From the NCBI GenBank assembly GCA_041918615.1, contig JAYRVH010000077.1, forward strand, positions 186,001 through 250,000: DNA of 64,000 nt, in the 5' to 3' direction. The DNA is from JAEUJM01 sp041918615. Its GTDB lineage: Bacteria > Actinomycetota > Acidimicrobiia > Acidimicrobiales > DATDAH01. The position numbers and the translations under genes were made by a program. The notes beneath the pieces were generated by a model, which worked only from the letters and a program-made list of their open reading frames with translations, did not search any database and was not told the DNA's origin. Positions 34,001 through 43,456 of the stretch are shown piece by piece (within the stretch, counting starts at the first letter, position 1; each line of letters opens with the position of its first letter).

Positions 34001-36013
34001 GTGCCACCGTTTCGTGTCGTGTCGGACTTCGAACCGGCCGGGGATCAGCCCGCCGCGATCGCAGCGCTGAGCGAGGGCATTCGGCGGGGCGACCGGTTCC
34101 AGACGCTCCTCGGCATCACCGGGAGCGGCAAGAGCGCCACCATTGCCTGGACCATCGAGCAGGTGCAGCGCCCGACCCTGGTGATCGCTCCGAACAAGTC
34201 CCTCGCTGCGCAGCTGGCGAACGAGTTCCGCGAGTTCTTCCCCGACAACCGGGTCGAGTACTTCGTCTCCTACTACGACTACTACCAGCCCGAGGCCTAC
34301 ATGGCCGCGAGCGACACCTACATCGAGAAGGACTCGTCGGTGAACGACGACATCGACCGGCTCCGCCACTCGGCCACGTCCGCGCTGCTCACCCGTCGCG
34401 ACGTCATCGTCGTCGCCTCGGTCTCCTGCATCTACGGGCTGGGCTCGCCCGAGGAGTACCAGGAGCAGCTCCTGGTGGTTCGTCCCGGCGAGGAGCACGA
34501 CCAGCGCGACCTGCTCCGCCGACTGGTCGACATGCACTACGAGCGCAACGACATGAACCTCGTGCGGGGCAAGTTCCGGGTGCGGGGCGACACCGTCGAG
34601 ATCCACCCGGCCTATGACGAGCACGCCGTGCGCATCGAGCTCTTCGGTGACGAGGTCACCCAGATCACCACGGTCGATCCCCTCACGGGCCAGGTCGTCG
34701 AGACCCTCGACGAGCTGGCGGTGTTCCCGGCCACGCACTACGTGGCCGGTGAGGAGCGCATGCGTGCGGCCATCACACGCATCGAGGCCGAACTGCAGGA
34801 GCGCCTCGCCTGGTTCGAGGCGAACGGCAAGCTGCTCGAGGCCCAACGACTGCGGATGCGCACCCAGTACGACCTCGAGATGATGCAGGAGCTCGGGTTC
34901 TGCAACGGCATCGAGAACTACTCGGCGCCGATCGAGGGCCGGGCCGCCGGCACCCCGCCGAACACCCTGCTCGACTTCTTCCCCGACGACTTCCTCATCG
35001 TGCTCGACGAGTCGCACGTGAGCGTGCCACAGCTCCACGGGCAGTACGAGGGCGACCGCTCCCGCAAGGAGAACCTGGTCGAGTTCGGCTTCCGGCTCCC
35101 CTCGGCGGCCGACAACCGTCCCCTGCGATTCGAAGAGTTCGTCGAGCGGGTCAACCAGTGCGTCTTCCTCTCGGCCACGCCGAGCCCCTACGAGCTCTCC
35201 CACTCCGACCAGATCGTCGAGCAGATCGTGCGCCCCACCGGGCTGATCGATCCCGAGGTCATCGTCAAGCCCACCAAGGGCCAGATCGACGACCTGGTCG
35301 AGCTGATCAACCAGCGGATCTCCACAGAGGCACGGGTGCTGGTGACGACGCTGACCAAGAAGATGGCCGAGGACCTCACCGAGTACCTGCTCGAGCTCGG
35401 GCTCCGCGTCCGGTACCTGCACAGCGAGGTCGACACCATCGAGCGCATCGAGATCCTCCGCGACCTCCGCCTCGGCGAGTTCGACGTGCTCGTCGGCATC
35501 AACCTGCTGCGTGAGGGCCTCGATCTCCCCGAGGTCTCGCTGGTGGCGATCCTCGATGCCGACAAGGAGGGCTTCCTGCGCAGCGAGACGTCGCTGATCC
35601 AGACGATCGGACGGGCGGCCCGCAACGTGGACGGCCAGGTTGTCATGTACGCCGACCGGGTCACCGATTCGATGCAGCGCGCCCTCTCGGAGACCAACCG
35701 CCGACGGGGCGTCCAGCAGGCCTACAACGAAGAGCACGGGATCGACCCCCAGACCATCCGCAAGGCGGTCACCGACATCCTCGCCCACCTGCGCCCCACC
35801 GAGGGCGTCCCGGTCCCGGGCGCCGACCGACGCTCGCGGCGCCATGACAAGCGCTCCGACTTCGCCGACCTGCCCCACGACGAGCTGGGTCGGCTCATCC
35901 GCACGCTCGAGGAGGAGATGCACGAGGCCTCGGCCGATCTCCGCTTCGAGTACGCGGCCCGGCTTCGCGACGAGATCGCCGACCTGAAGCGCGAGCTACG
36001 CGAGGCGGTCTGA
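34001..36013 (+). CDS. uvrB: excinuclease ABC subunit UvrB
   Basis: 670-residue helicase-like damage-verification subunit of nucleotide excision repair. Walker A is GITGSGKS (38-45), the beta-hairpin is VSYYDYYQPEAYMAASDTY, the DEAD-like box is IVLDESHVSV, motif VI is IQTIGRAARN, and the C-terminal UVR helix is EEEMHEASADLRFEYAARLR. The start GTG 34001 gives VPPFRVVSDFEPAGDQPAAI, the normal N-terminus; the longer in-frame extension upstream is antisense to a membrane protein gene. uvrA and uvrC lie within 15 kb. Confidence 0.97.
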   Translation: MPPFRVVSDFEPAGDQPAAIAALSEGIRRGDRFQTLLGITGSGKSATIAWTIEQVQRPTLVIAPNKSLAAQLANEFREFFPDNRVEYFVSYYDYYQPEAYMAASDTYIEKDSSVNDDIDRLRHSATSALLTRRDVIVVASVSCIYGLGSPEEYQEQLLVVRPGEEHDQRDLLRRLVDMHYERNDMNLVRGKFRVRGDTVEIHPAYDEHAVRIELFGDEVTQITTVDPLTGQVVETLDELAVFPATHYVAGEERMRAAITRIEAELQERLAWFEANGKLLEAQRLRMRTQYDLEMMQELGFCNGIENYSAPIEGRAAGTPPNTLLDFFPDDFLIVLDESHVSVPQLHGQYEGDRSRKENLVEFGFRLPSAADNRPLRFEEFVERVNQCVFLSATPSPYELSHSDQIVEQIVRPTGLIDPEVIVKPTKGQIDDLVELINQRISTEARVLVTTLTKKMAEDLTEYLLELGLRVRYLHSEVDTIERIEILRDLRLGEFDVLVGINLLREGLDLPEVSLVAILDADKEGFLRSETSLIQTIGRAARNVDGQVVMYADRVTDSMQRALSETNRRRGVQQAYNEEHGIDPQTIRKAVTDILAHLRPTEGVPVPGADRRSRRHDKRSDFADLPHDELGRLIRTLEEEMHEASADLRFEYAARLRDEIADLKRELREAV

Positions 36014-36064
36014 TCAACCGCTGCTCCACGGAGACAAGCACTGGAGCGCCCGCCCTGACCTGCC

Positions 36065-36070
36065 GATAGT
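36065..36070 (+). promoter_or_regulatory. possible -10 box for the GT-C-like gene at 36076
   Basis: GATAGT, 5 nt, then GTG 36076. A weak match, given because the spacing is close to that of the other leaderless genes. Confidence 0.3.
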
Positions 36071-36075
36071 GCGAG

Positions 36076-37869
36076 GTGCCCGCCTCGACCACCAGCCGGC
36101 CTGCCGGGCCGGTACGCGCAGGGTCGCCTCAGGCCCTGACCGTCGCCGGCACCTCGGCTCGGCGGGCCGGCCCCGCCGATGACCGCCACTGGCGCCTCGG
36201 CACCCACGCCGCCCTGCTCCTGGTGCTGCTCCTGGCCGTCATGGTCGTTGTCGGATACCGCTACTCGCTCTCGGCCGACGAGGGCGCGGCTCGGGCCCAG
36301 GTGGAACTGCTCGCCCGCGACCAGGTGTGGACCACCGATCACTCGTTCGCCGAAGCCGACCCCTCGGGTGAGGCATTCCCGCTCGAGAAGTCGATCCGCG
36401 TCGACGGCGGCTACGCGCCGTACTACAAGCACCCGGTGTTCCCCCTCCTGCTCGCGCCCCTCGTGCTCGCCTTCGGCACCATCGGCCCGGTGCTGCCGTC
36501 GGTGCTCGGGGCGGTGCTCTGCGCGCTCCTTGCGGCGGTGCTCTCCCGGCGGATACGTCCGGGGATCGAGCGGCCCACGCTCTGGGTCGTCGGGGCGGTC
36601 AGCCCGATGCTGTTCGACAGCCAACTGGTCATCGCCCACACCCTGGGCGCCGCCGCCGCCACGGGCGCGGTCGTCGCCGCGATCGAGGCGCGGGATCGGA
36701 CCGGCCTCGGCTGGTTGCGGTGGGCGCTGCTGGCTGCGGCCTGCACCGCCGCCGCCACCCTGGTGCGAAGCGAGGCGATGCTGTTCGGCCTGGCGCTCGC
36801 GGCCGTCCTGGGTGTGACCACCCTCGCCCGGCGGCGGTTGGCCGACGCCGGGCTCACCGCGATCATCGGTGCCGCCACGCTCGCCGGCCCGGTCATGGAC
36901 CGCATGCTCGCCGGGTTGCTGGTGGGCGGAACCGATGCGGCCACCTTCGCGGGCGGTGGGGGCAGCGACGGCGACCTGCTGGCGGCCCGCCTCCACGGGC
37001 TGTGGGTCACCTGGCTGCAACCGAGCTACGGCGGTCGCCCGGGCGCGGATCTCGCGGCCCTGTGCGTCCTGGCCCTGATGGCCACGACCGCGCTGCTGAT
37101 CCGCAGCGGCTCGGCAAGGACCGCGCTGATCCGAGGCTGTGCCACGGCGGCGGCAGCAGCCGCGATCGCACGCCTCGTACTCGGACCGACGGACGTGACG
37201 CCCGGCCTGCTGGTGGCGTTCCCGTTGCTGGCGGTGGGGCTCCTGCTCCTCGATCGGCAGGTCCTCGCCCCCGTGGCGGCGCGAATCGCCCTCGGGACGG
37301 CGACGGTCTTCGTCCTCGGCGTGGCCGCCACGCAATATGCCACCGGGGGCTCCGGCGAGTGGGGCGGCCGGTACTTCGCGTTGGCCGTGCCGATCATCGT
37401 CCCGCTGGTCCTCGCCGCGCTGGCCCACGCGGCCGAGGTCCTCGACGTCGGCACCCGCCGCCACCTCGTCGCCGCGCTCGGTGTCGTGTGCCTCTCGCTG
37501 TCCCTGACCGCGGTCCTCAGCCTCCGAGCGGCCCACCGCCATGTCGAGCAGTTGGTCGTGGCGGTCGATCGGTCGAGTGCGTCGCTCGCCCCCGGAGACG
37601 GGGGGCTGCCCGTGGTCGTCACCACCGACCCGGCGCTGCCGAGGTTCGCGTGGGACCGTCTGGACCGCGCCCGGTGGTTGCTCGTGCCTGCCGACCGGGT
37701 GGACACCTACACCGCCCGGCTGCAACGCCTCGGCATCGACCGGTTCCTGCTCGTGGTGCGCGACCAGGGTGCCTCCCGCGCTGCGTTCACGGGCGCGTAC
37801 CGCCCGGGGCGATCGATGGCCCCGGCACCGGGGTCGCGCTGGTCGCTCACGGAGTTCGCACCACGCTGA
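36076..37869 (+). CDS. polytopic membrane protein, GT-C/GT39-like
   Basis: 597 aa. A basic, Pro/Ala-rich N-terminus is followed by about eleven to twelve hydrophobic helices (45-480) and a soluble C-terminal domain (about 485-597). The first outside loop has YSLSADEGAARAQVELLARD and the acidic pair DEG near a membrane edge, then SIRVDGGYAPYYKHPVFPLL; this loop pattern is typical of mannosyl- or arabinosyltransferase-like GT-C enzymes using lipid-linked sugars. The substrate is unknown. It lies between uvrB and uvrA but is probably unrelated to repair. Confidence 0.55.
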   Translation: MPASTTSRPAGPVRAGSPQALTVAGTSARRAGPADDRHWRLGTHAALLLVLLLAVMVVVGYRYSLSADEGAARAQVELLARDQVWTTDHSFAEADPSGEAFPLEKSIRVDGGYAPYYKHPVFPLLLAPLVLAFGTIGPVLPSVLGAVLCALLAAVLSRRIRPGIERPTLWVVGAVSPMLFDSQLVIAHTLGAAAATGAVVAAIEARDRTGLGWLRWALLAAACTAAATLVRSEAMLFGLALAAVLGVTTLARRRLADAGLTAIIGAATLAGPVMDRMLAGLLVGGTDAATFAGGGGSDGDLLAARLHGLWVTWLQPSYGGRPGADLAALCVLALMATTALLIRSGSARTALIRGCATAAAAAAIARLVLGPTDVTPGLLVAFPLLAVGLLLLDRQVLAPVAARIALGTATVFVLGVAATQYATGGSGEWGGRYFALAVPIIVPLVLAALAHAAEVLDVGTRRHLVAALGVVCLSLSLTAVLSLRAAHRHVEQLVVAVDRSSASLAPGDGGLPVVVTTDPALPRFAWDRLDRARWLLVPADRVDTYTARLQRLGIDRFLLVVRDQGASRAAFTGAYRPGRSMAPAPGSRWSLTEFAPR

Positions 37870-37871
37870 GC

Positions 37872-37885
37872 CAAACGTGTGTTCG
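37872..37885 (+). promoter_or_regulatory. LexA (SOS) box of uvrA
   Basis: CAAACGTGTGTTCG matches the actinobacterial/Bacillus LexA consensus CGAACRNRYGTTCG at 13 of 14 positions. It ends 17 nt before the -10 box (37903) and 29 nt before the start codon, so bound LexA would cover the -35 region. Confidence 0.7.
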
Positions 37886-37902
37886 CCTGTTGGTCGCACC
37901 GG

Positions 37903-37908
37903 TATCGT
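37903..37908 (+). promoter_or_regulatory. -10 box for uvrA, leaderless
   Basis: TATCGT, 6 nt, then GTG 37915. Confidence 0.55.
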
Positions 37909-37914
37909 AAGGGC

Positions 37915-40755
37915 GTGGCCGACAAGCTGGTGATCCGGGGCGCCCGGGAGCACAACCTGCGCAACATCTCCATCGAGCTCCCCCGCGACAAGATCATCGT
38001 GTTCACCGGCCTGTCCGGGTCGGGGAAGTCGTCGCTCGCGTTCGACACGATCTACGCCGAGGGCCAACGCCGCTACGTCGAGTCGCTGTCGTCCTACGCC
38101 CGCCAGTTCCTCGGGCAGATGGACAAGCCCGACGTCGACTTCATCGAAGGCCTGTCGCCCGCCATCTCGATCGACCAGAAGAGCGCTTCCCGGAACCCCC
38201 GCTCCACCGTCGGGACGGTCACCGAGGTGTACGACTACCTCCGACTGCTCTACGCCCGCATCGGCGTTCCCCACTGCCCCAACGACGGCACGGTCATCAC
38301 GCGCCAGACCCCCCAGCAGATCGTCGACCGCATCCTCGAACTGCCCGAGGGCACCCGCTTCCAGGTGCTGGCGCCCGTGGTGCGGGGCCGCAAGGGCAAC
38401 TACACGACGCTGCTGGCCGACCTCGCCACCCAGGGCTACTCGCGCGCCCGAATCGACGGCGAGATCCACGAACTGACGGACAGCTTCGAGCTCGCCCGCT
38501 ACGAGCAGCACACGATCGAGGTCATCGTCGACCGCCTCGTGAAGCGCGACGGCATCGAGCGTCGACTCACCGACTCACTGGAGACGGCGCTCAGGCTGGC
38601 CGAAGGCGTCGCCGAGGTGCAGGTGGTCCCGAAGGCCGACGAGGCGCCGACCGAGACCCTCACCTTCAGCCAGCACCTGGCGTGCCTCACCTGCGGGGCG
38701 TCCTACGACGAGCTCGCCCCCCGCAACTTCTCGTTCAACTCGCCCTACGGTGCCTGCCCGCGCTGCGACGGCCTCGGCACACGGTTCGAGGTCGACCCCG
38801 ATCTCGTGGTGCCCAACCAGGACCTCACCGTCGACGAGGGTGCGCTCTCCCCCTGGGCGCGGGGCCACAACCAGTACTTCAAGCGCCTCGTCGAATCGGT
38901 GGCCGCCGAGCACGCCATCCCGACCGACATCGCCTACGCCGATCTGAACGAGGGCCAACGCGACCTGCTGCTCTACGGCGCCGGTACCGACCGGGTCCAC
39001 GTGAAGTACAAGAACCGCTATGGCCGGGTGCGGTCGTACCACGCGCAATACGAAGGCGTGATCCCGTACCTCCAGCGTCGCCATGCCGATTCCGAGTCGG
39101 ACTCGCAACGCGAGCAGATCGAGGGCTACATGCGCGAGGTGCCCTGCCACGACTGTGGGGGCGCCAGGCTGCAGCCGCTGTCGCTCGGGGTGACGATCGA
39201 CGGCCTCAACATCCACGACCTGTGTGACCTGTCGATCGCCGACTCGGCCAAGGCCTTGGCCGAGCTCGAGCTCTCCGAGCGCGACCGCATGATCGCCGAG
39301 CGGGTCGTCAAGGAGGTCAACGCCCGCATGGGCTTCCTGGTCGACGTGGGCCTCGACTACCTCAGCCTCCACCGCTCGTCGGCGACCCTGGCGGGCGGCG
39401 AGGCCCAGCGCATCCGGCTGGCCTCCCAGATCGGGAGCGGGCTCGTCGGTGTGCTCTACGTGCTCGACGAGCCGTCGATCGGACTCCACCAGCGCGACAA
39501 CCGCAAGCTGATCGACACGTTGGTGCGCCTCCGCGAGCTGGGCAACACGGTCCTGGTGGTCGAGCACGACGAAGAGACGATCCGCGTGGCCGACCACGTG
39601 GTCGACATCGGCCCGGGTGCCGGCGAGCACGGTGGCGACGTGGTGTTCTCGGGCCCGGTCGACAAGCTGTTGAAGAACCGCACGTCGATCACGGGACAGT
39701 ACCTGTCGGGCAGGAAGTCGATTCCCGTACCGGAGCTTCGGCGCAAGCCGGGGGAGCGCTGGCTCGGTGTCCGGGGAGCAAAGGCGAACAACCTGCGCGA
39801 CATCGACGTGGACTTCCCGCTGAGCTGCTTCGTCACCGTCACGGGGGTCTCGGGCTCGGGGAAGTCGACCCTCGTCAACGAGATCCTGTACCGGTCGCTG
39901 ATGCAGACGATCTACAAGTCGAAGACGCCGCCCGGGCGGCACCGCACCGTCGAGGGCATCGACCTGCTCGACAAGGTCATCAACATCGACCAGTCGCCCA
40001 TCGGCCGCACACCACGGTCCAACCCCGCCACCTACACCGGCGTCTTCGACCACGTGCGTCGACTCTTCAGCCAGACCCACGAGGCCAAGGTGCGGGGTTA
40101 CCTGCCGGGCCGCTTCTCCTTCAACGTGAAGGGTGGTCGCTGCGAGGCCTGCGCCGGCGACGGCACCATCAAGATCGAGATGCACTTCCTGCCCGACGTG
40201 TACGTGCCGTGCGAGGTGTGCAAGGGCGCCCGGTACAACCGCGACACACTCGACATCGCCTTCAAGGACCGCAACATCGCCCAGGTGCTCGACCTGTCGT
40301 GCGAGGAGGCGCTCGAGTTCTTCGCCAACCAGCCGCCCATCGCCCGGCACATGCAGACGCTCGTCGACGTGGGCCTGGGCTATGTGCGCCTCGGCCAGCC
40401 CGCCCCGACGCTCTCGGGCGGTGAGGCACAGCGGGTGAAGCTGGCCAGCGAGCTGGCCAAGCGATCCACCGGCCATACCATCTACATCCTCGACGAGCCC
40501 ACCACCGGGCTGCACTTCGAGGACATCCGCAAGCTCCTGACGGTGCTGTCCCGCCTGGTCGACCAGGGCAACACCGTGCTCGTCATCGAGCACAACCTCG
40601 ATGTGATCAAGACGGCCGACTGGATCGTCGACCTGGGCCCCGAGGGCGGCAAGGGCGGCGGCACCGTCGTCGTGGAGGGCCCGCCGGAGCTGGTGGCCAA
40701 GACGGCCGAGAGCTACACGGGCCAGTTCCTGGCGCCACTGCTTCCCCAGGATTGA
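37915..40755 (+). CDS. uvrA: excinuclease ABC subunit UvrA
   Basis: 946-residue damage sensor with two ABC ATPase modules. The first has FTGLSGSGKSSLAFDTIYAE and the zinc-binding CLTCGASYDELAPRNFSFNS with CPRCDGLG. The second has VTGVSGSGKSTLVNEILYRS, the zinc finger region GGRCEACAGDG...CEVCKGARYN, and signature TLSGGEAQRVKLASELAK. Start GTG 37915 gives VADKLVIRGAREHNLRNI, the usual N-terminus. Likely induced in the SOS response through the box at 37872. Confidence 0.98.
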   Translation: MADKLVIRGAREHNLRNISIELPRDKIIVFTGLSGSGKSSLAFDTIYAEGQRRYVESLSSYARQFLGQMDKPDVDFIEGLSPAISIDQKSASRNPRSTVGTVTEVYDYLRLLYARIGVPHCPNDGTVITRQTPQQIVDRILELPEGTRFQVLAPVVRGRKGNYTTLLADLATQGYSRARIDGEIHELTDSFELARYEQHTIEVIVDRLVKRDGIERRLTDSLETALRLAEGVAEVQVVPKADEAPTETLTFSQHLACLTCGASYDELAPRNFSFNSPYGACPRCDGLGTRFEVDPDLVVPNQDLTVDEGALSPWARGHNQYFKRLVESVAAEHAIPTDIAYADLNEGQRDLLLYGAGTDRVHVKYKNRYGRVRSYHAQYEGVIPYLQRRHADSESDSQREQIEGYMREVPCHDCGGARLQPLSLGVTIDGLNIHDLCDLSIADSAKALAELELSERDRMIAERVVKEVNARMGFLVDVGLDYLSLHRSSATLAGGEAQRIRLASQIGSGLVGVLYVLDEPSIGLHQRDNRKLIDTLVRLRELGNTVLVVEHDEETIRVADHVVDIGPGAGEHGGDVVFSGPVDKLLKNRTSITGQYLSGRKSIPVPELRRKPGERWLGVRGAKANNLRDIDVDFPLSCFVTVTGVSGSGKSTLVNEILYRSLMQTIYKSKTPPGRHRTVEGIDLLDKVINIDQSPIGRTPRSNPATYTGVFDHVRRLFSQTHEAKVRGYLPGRFSFNVKGGRCEACAGDGTIKIEMHFLPDVYVPCEVCKGARYNRDTLDIAFKDRNIAQVLDLSCEEALEFFANQPPIARHMQTLVDVGLGYVRLGQPAPTLSGGEAQRVKLASELAKRSTGHTIYILDEPTTGLHFEDIRKLLTVLSRLVDQGNTVLVIEHNLDVIKTADWIVDLGPEGGKGGGTVVVEGPPELVAKTAESYTGQFLAPLLPQD

Positions 40756-40893
40756 CCGACCCGACGAGGGTGCAGCGTGGCGAGCCGGCCGGTCGCGATG
40801 CCGGCGTGAGACCGATCACGCACGGCTGGCGCTGACCAGCACGTAGCGCCTCGGCGCCCTCAGCTCAGGGGCGCATCGAACCGATGGAGAAGG

Positions 40894-42039
40894 GTGGCAA
40901 CCGCGACCGTGCCCGCTCCTGGCTGCGCCGGTCCTCGCGCGCAAGGGCGGCGGGCGGTCCGCACCACGGTGCTCGTCGGGCTCGCGGTCAACCTGCTTCC
41001 GGTGCTGCTCGCCCTCGCGGCCTTCGGGACGCGGGCGGACTGGTTCGTGAAGTTCGGCCACGAGGGGTCGTACACCCCCGTCGCCCGCGAGGTGCTGGGC
41101 GACGACGTGCGGGTACCCCTCGACGACGGCCACGACGGCCAGGGCTATTGGCTCCAGGCGCGGGATCCGGCGCTCCTGCACGGAAGCGCCGACGCCAGGG
41201 CCTTCGATCGTCCCGCGTACCGCGCCCAGCGCATGCTCTACCCGACGCTGGCGGCACCGTTCCGGCTCCTCGGTGAGAACGCGCTGCTCCAGGGCCTCGT
41301 CCTGGTGAATCTGGCCGTCGTCGGCCTCGGCACGTACGCGGCGACGCGGCTGGCAATGGCCGCCGGCGGCCCCGCGAAGGCGGGTCTGGCCTTCGCCTTG
41401 AACCCCCTGGTGGCCGTTGCGGTCCTGATGGACTTCGGTGACGCCCTGGCCCTCGCCGCCTTGGTGGGCACCCTCTGGATGCTCCGGGAACGTCGATTTT
41501 GGCCCGCCCTCGGGCTGGCCGTCGCTGCTGCGCTCGCCAAGGAGGTCAGCCTCCTGCCGCTCGCCGCGCTGGCCATCACCGGGGTCGCAGGGCTCACGAC
41601 CCGTCGCCGCGTGCAACTCCTGGCGGCACCCACCGCCGCCGTGGTGAGCTGGGCCCTGTACGCCCGTTGGCGCCTCGGGTGGCCGGCCAGCCAGATCGAG
41701 GAGTTCAGCGCGGTGCCCCTGTGGGGTTACCTCGACTCGTACCGCAGGGGTTGGAGCCAGGCCGGAAACTGGTTCGACGCGGTGGTCGCCGCCGCGCTGC
41801 TGGTCGTCGCGGTGGTCGTCGTCGTCCGCTTCCGGCATCGGCGTACGCCCGAGCTCGCCGTCGCCCTGCCCTTTGCCCTCCTGGTCCCGTTCCTCTCCGC
41901 CAACGTCGTCGACCTCGCCCTCAACTCGTTCCGGGTGTTGGGCCCGGCACTCACGTTCGCAGTGATCGACTGGTACGCGGACCCGGCGAGCCGGCGTCTG
42001 GTTGCAGAAGGCTCGCTCGACGAGCACTGGGCCCGATGA
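40894..42039 (+). CDS. polytopic membrane protein, possibly GT-C-like
   Basis: 381 aa with about eight to nine hydrophobic helices. The first outside loop reads FGTRADWFVKFGHEGSYTPV and then DDGHDGQGYWLQARDP, an acidic loop placed like the GT-C catalytic loop. VAVLMDFGDALALAALVGTL and RFWPALGLAVAAALAKEVSL follow. It overlaps by 4 bases (ATGA) a sugar-1-phosphate transferase, so both may serve the same surface glycan (inference). GTG 40894 follows GGAGAAGG closely. Start and function are uncertain. Confidence 0.5.
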   Translation: MATATVPAPGCAGPRAQGRRAVRTTVLVGLAVNLLPVLLALAAFGTRADWFVKFGHEGSYTPVAREVLGDDVRVPLDDGHDGQGYWLQARDPALLHGSADARAFDRPAYRAQRMLYPTLAAPFRLLGENALLQGLVLVNLAVVGLGTYAATRLAMAAGGPAKAGLAFALNPLVAVAVLMDFGDALALAALVGTLWMLRERRFWPALGLAVAAALAKEVSLLPLAALAITGVAGLTTRRRVQLLAAPTAAVVSWALYARWRLGWPASQIEEFSAVPLWGYLDSYRRGWSQAGNWFDAVVAAALLVVAVVVVVRFRHRRTPELAVALPFALLVPFLSANVVDLALNSFRVLGPALTFAVIDWYADPASRRLVAEGSLDEHWAR

Positions 42040-43373
42040 GCCGCCGGCTCGCCCGGGTGCTGCTCGTGCTGGGCACCGTCCTCGCGGTGTTCGGGTCGAG
42101 CAAGCTGCATGCGAGCAGGGTGGCCGATCCTCCGTATGACTTCACCAATTCGTTTCGATTCGCGTGGGCCATCGTTTATCTCGCGCTGCTCGTGGTCGCT
42201 GCCTACGCCGTCGGGCTTCCCGATCTCCCGCGCTCGCGGCGCTCGGCACTCCTCTCGTCGCTCGCTGCCACCTTCGCGGCCGCTTCTGCAGTGTCGCTGG
42301 TCGAGCTGGCGGTGGGCGATGCCCTCCTGCCACGGTTCGTGGTGTTCGGCGCGGCGCTCGTGCTGGTGCCGTGGTATCTCGTCTGCGTGGCCGTCGCGAG
42401 CGACGGCCGGGACCGCGCCCTCAGCCACGACCGGGTCGTGGTGGTGGGCGACCTCGCGGAGATTGCGGCCCTCCGGGAGGAGATGGCGAGGTTCGCCGAG
42501 GTGCCCGCGGAGATCGTGGCCGTGCTCTCCCCCGACGAGGCGAAGGTGGCAGGTGTCCGTTCGCACCCGCTGTGCGAGCGGGTGGCGGAGGAGGGCGCGA
42601 CCGTCGTGGTCCTCGACCGGGCCGCACAGGTCGAGCCGAGCGTGGTGAGCCAGGCCGCCTCGCTGCACGAATCGGGCATCCGCCTGCGAACGCTGTCGTT
42701 GTTCTACGAAGAGTGGCTCGGCAAGCTGCCGGTCTCCGAACTGGAGCGTGTCTCGCTCATGTTCGACATCGGAGAGATCCACCGGACGCGCTACGGACGG
42801 GTGAAGCGACTGATCGACATCGCCTTCGCCTCCGCCGGGGCGCTGGTCCTGGCCGGCGCCACCCCGATCGTGATGATGGCCAACCGGCTCGGGAACCGGG
42901 GCCCCCTGCTCTACCGCCAGACCAGGATCGGGAAGTTCGGCGAGCCGTTCTCCATCGTGAAGTTCAGGACCATGCGGCCTGAGCCCGACGGGGCCACCCA
43001 CGACGAGTGGACCAGCGAGGACGATCCCCGGATCACGCCGTTCGGTCAGGTGCTGCGCACGACCCACCTGGACGAGCTCCCACAGGTGATCAACATCCTG
43101 CGCGGTGAACTGGCCGTGGTCGGCCCTCGTCCCGAGCAGCCCGCGTACGTCGAGGAACTCAGTGCGAAGCTTCCGTTCTACTCGATGCGTCACCTGGTCC
43201 AACCGGGGCTGACCGGGTGGGCGCAGGTGAAGTACGGCTACGCGGGTGACGAGCGCGACGCGTTGGAGAAGCTCCAGTACGAGTTCTTCTACCTTCGCCG
43301 CCAGGGCGTCGGCCTCGACCTGCGCATCGTCGGCCGGACACTGCGGACGGTCATGGGCCGCGAGGGCCGCTGA
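42036..43373 (+). CDS. undecaprenyl-phosphate sugar-1-phosphate transferase (bacterial sugar transferase)
   Basis: 445 aa. Four N-terminal helices (about 5-125), a cytoplasmic Rossmann-like CoA_binding_3 segment with VVVVGDLAEIAALREE, one more helix (about 260-285), then the catalytic bacterial sugar transferase domain: KRLIDIAFASAGALVLAGA, FSIVKFRTMRPEPDG, THLDELPQVINILRGELAV and VGPRPEQPAYVEEL. It starts a polysaccharide repeat by loading a sugar-phosphate onto undecaprenyl phosphate. ATG 42036 overlaps the upstream stop. Confidence 0.9.
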   Translation: MSRRLARVLLVLGTVLAVFGSSKLHASRVADPPYDFTNSFRFAWAIVYLALLVVAAYAVGLPDLPRSRRSALLSSLAATFAAASAVSLVELAVGDALLPRFVVFGAALVLVPWYLVCVAVASDGRDRALSHDRVVVVGDLAEIAALREEMARFAEVPAEIVAVLSPDEAKVAGVRSHPLCERVAEEGATVVVLDRAAQVEPSVVSQAASLHESGIRLRTLSLFYEEWLGKLPVSELERVSLMFDIGEIHRTRYGRVKRLIDIAFASAGALVLAGATPIVMMANRLGNRGPLLYRQTRIGKFGEPFSIVKFRTMRPEPDGATHDEWTSEDDPRITPFGQVLRTTHLDELPQVINILRGELAVVGPRPEQPAYVEELSAKLPFYSMRHLVQPGLTGWAQVKYGYAGDERDALEKLQYEFFYLRRQGVGLDLRIVGRTLRTVMGREGR

Positions 43374-43375
43374 TC

Positions 43376-43389
43376 GGCACGTACGTGCC
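43376..43389. repeat. perfect 14-bp palindrome between convergent genes
   Basis: GGCACGTACGTGCC, with no loop, lying just after the stop of the sugar transferase. Convergent with the oxidoreductase gene. It may be a protein-binding site or part of a two-way terminator. Confidence 0.4.
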
Positions 43390-43456
43390 CACCCATGATC
43401 ACCGGCACCGACTGCTCGACCGGCGGGCGGGCAGCCGTTCAGGTGCCGCCGAGGCT

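Noticed and set aside
35722..38511. A 929-codon reverse frame across uvrB, the GT-C-like gene and uvrA
   Set aside because: It crosses three well-supported genes on the other strand and has only Arg/Gly/Glu-rich sequence.
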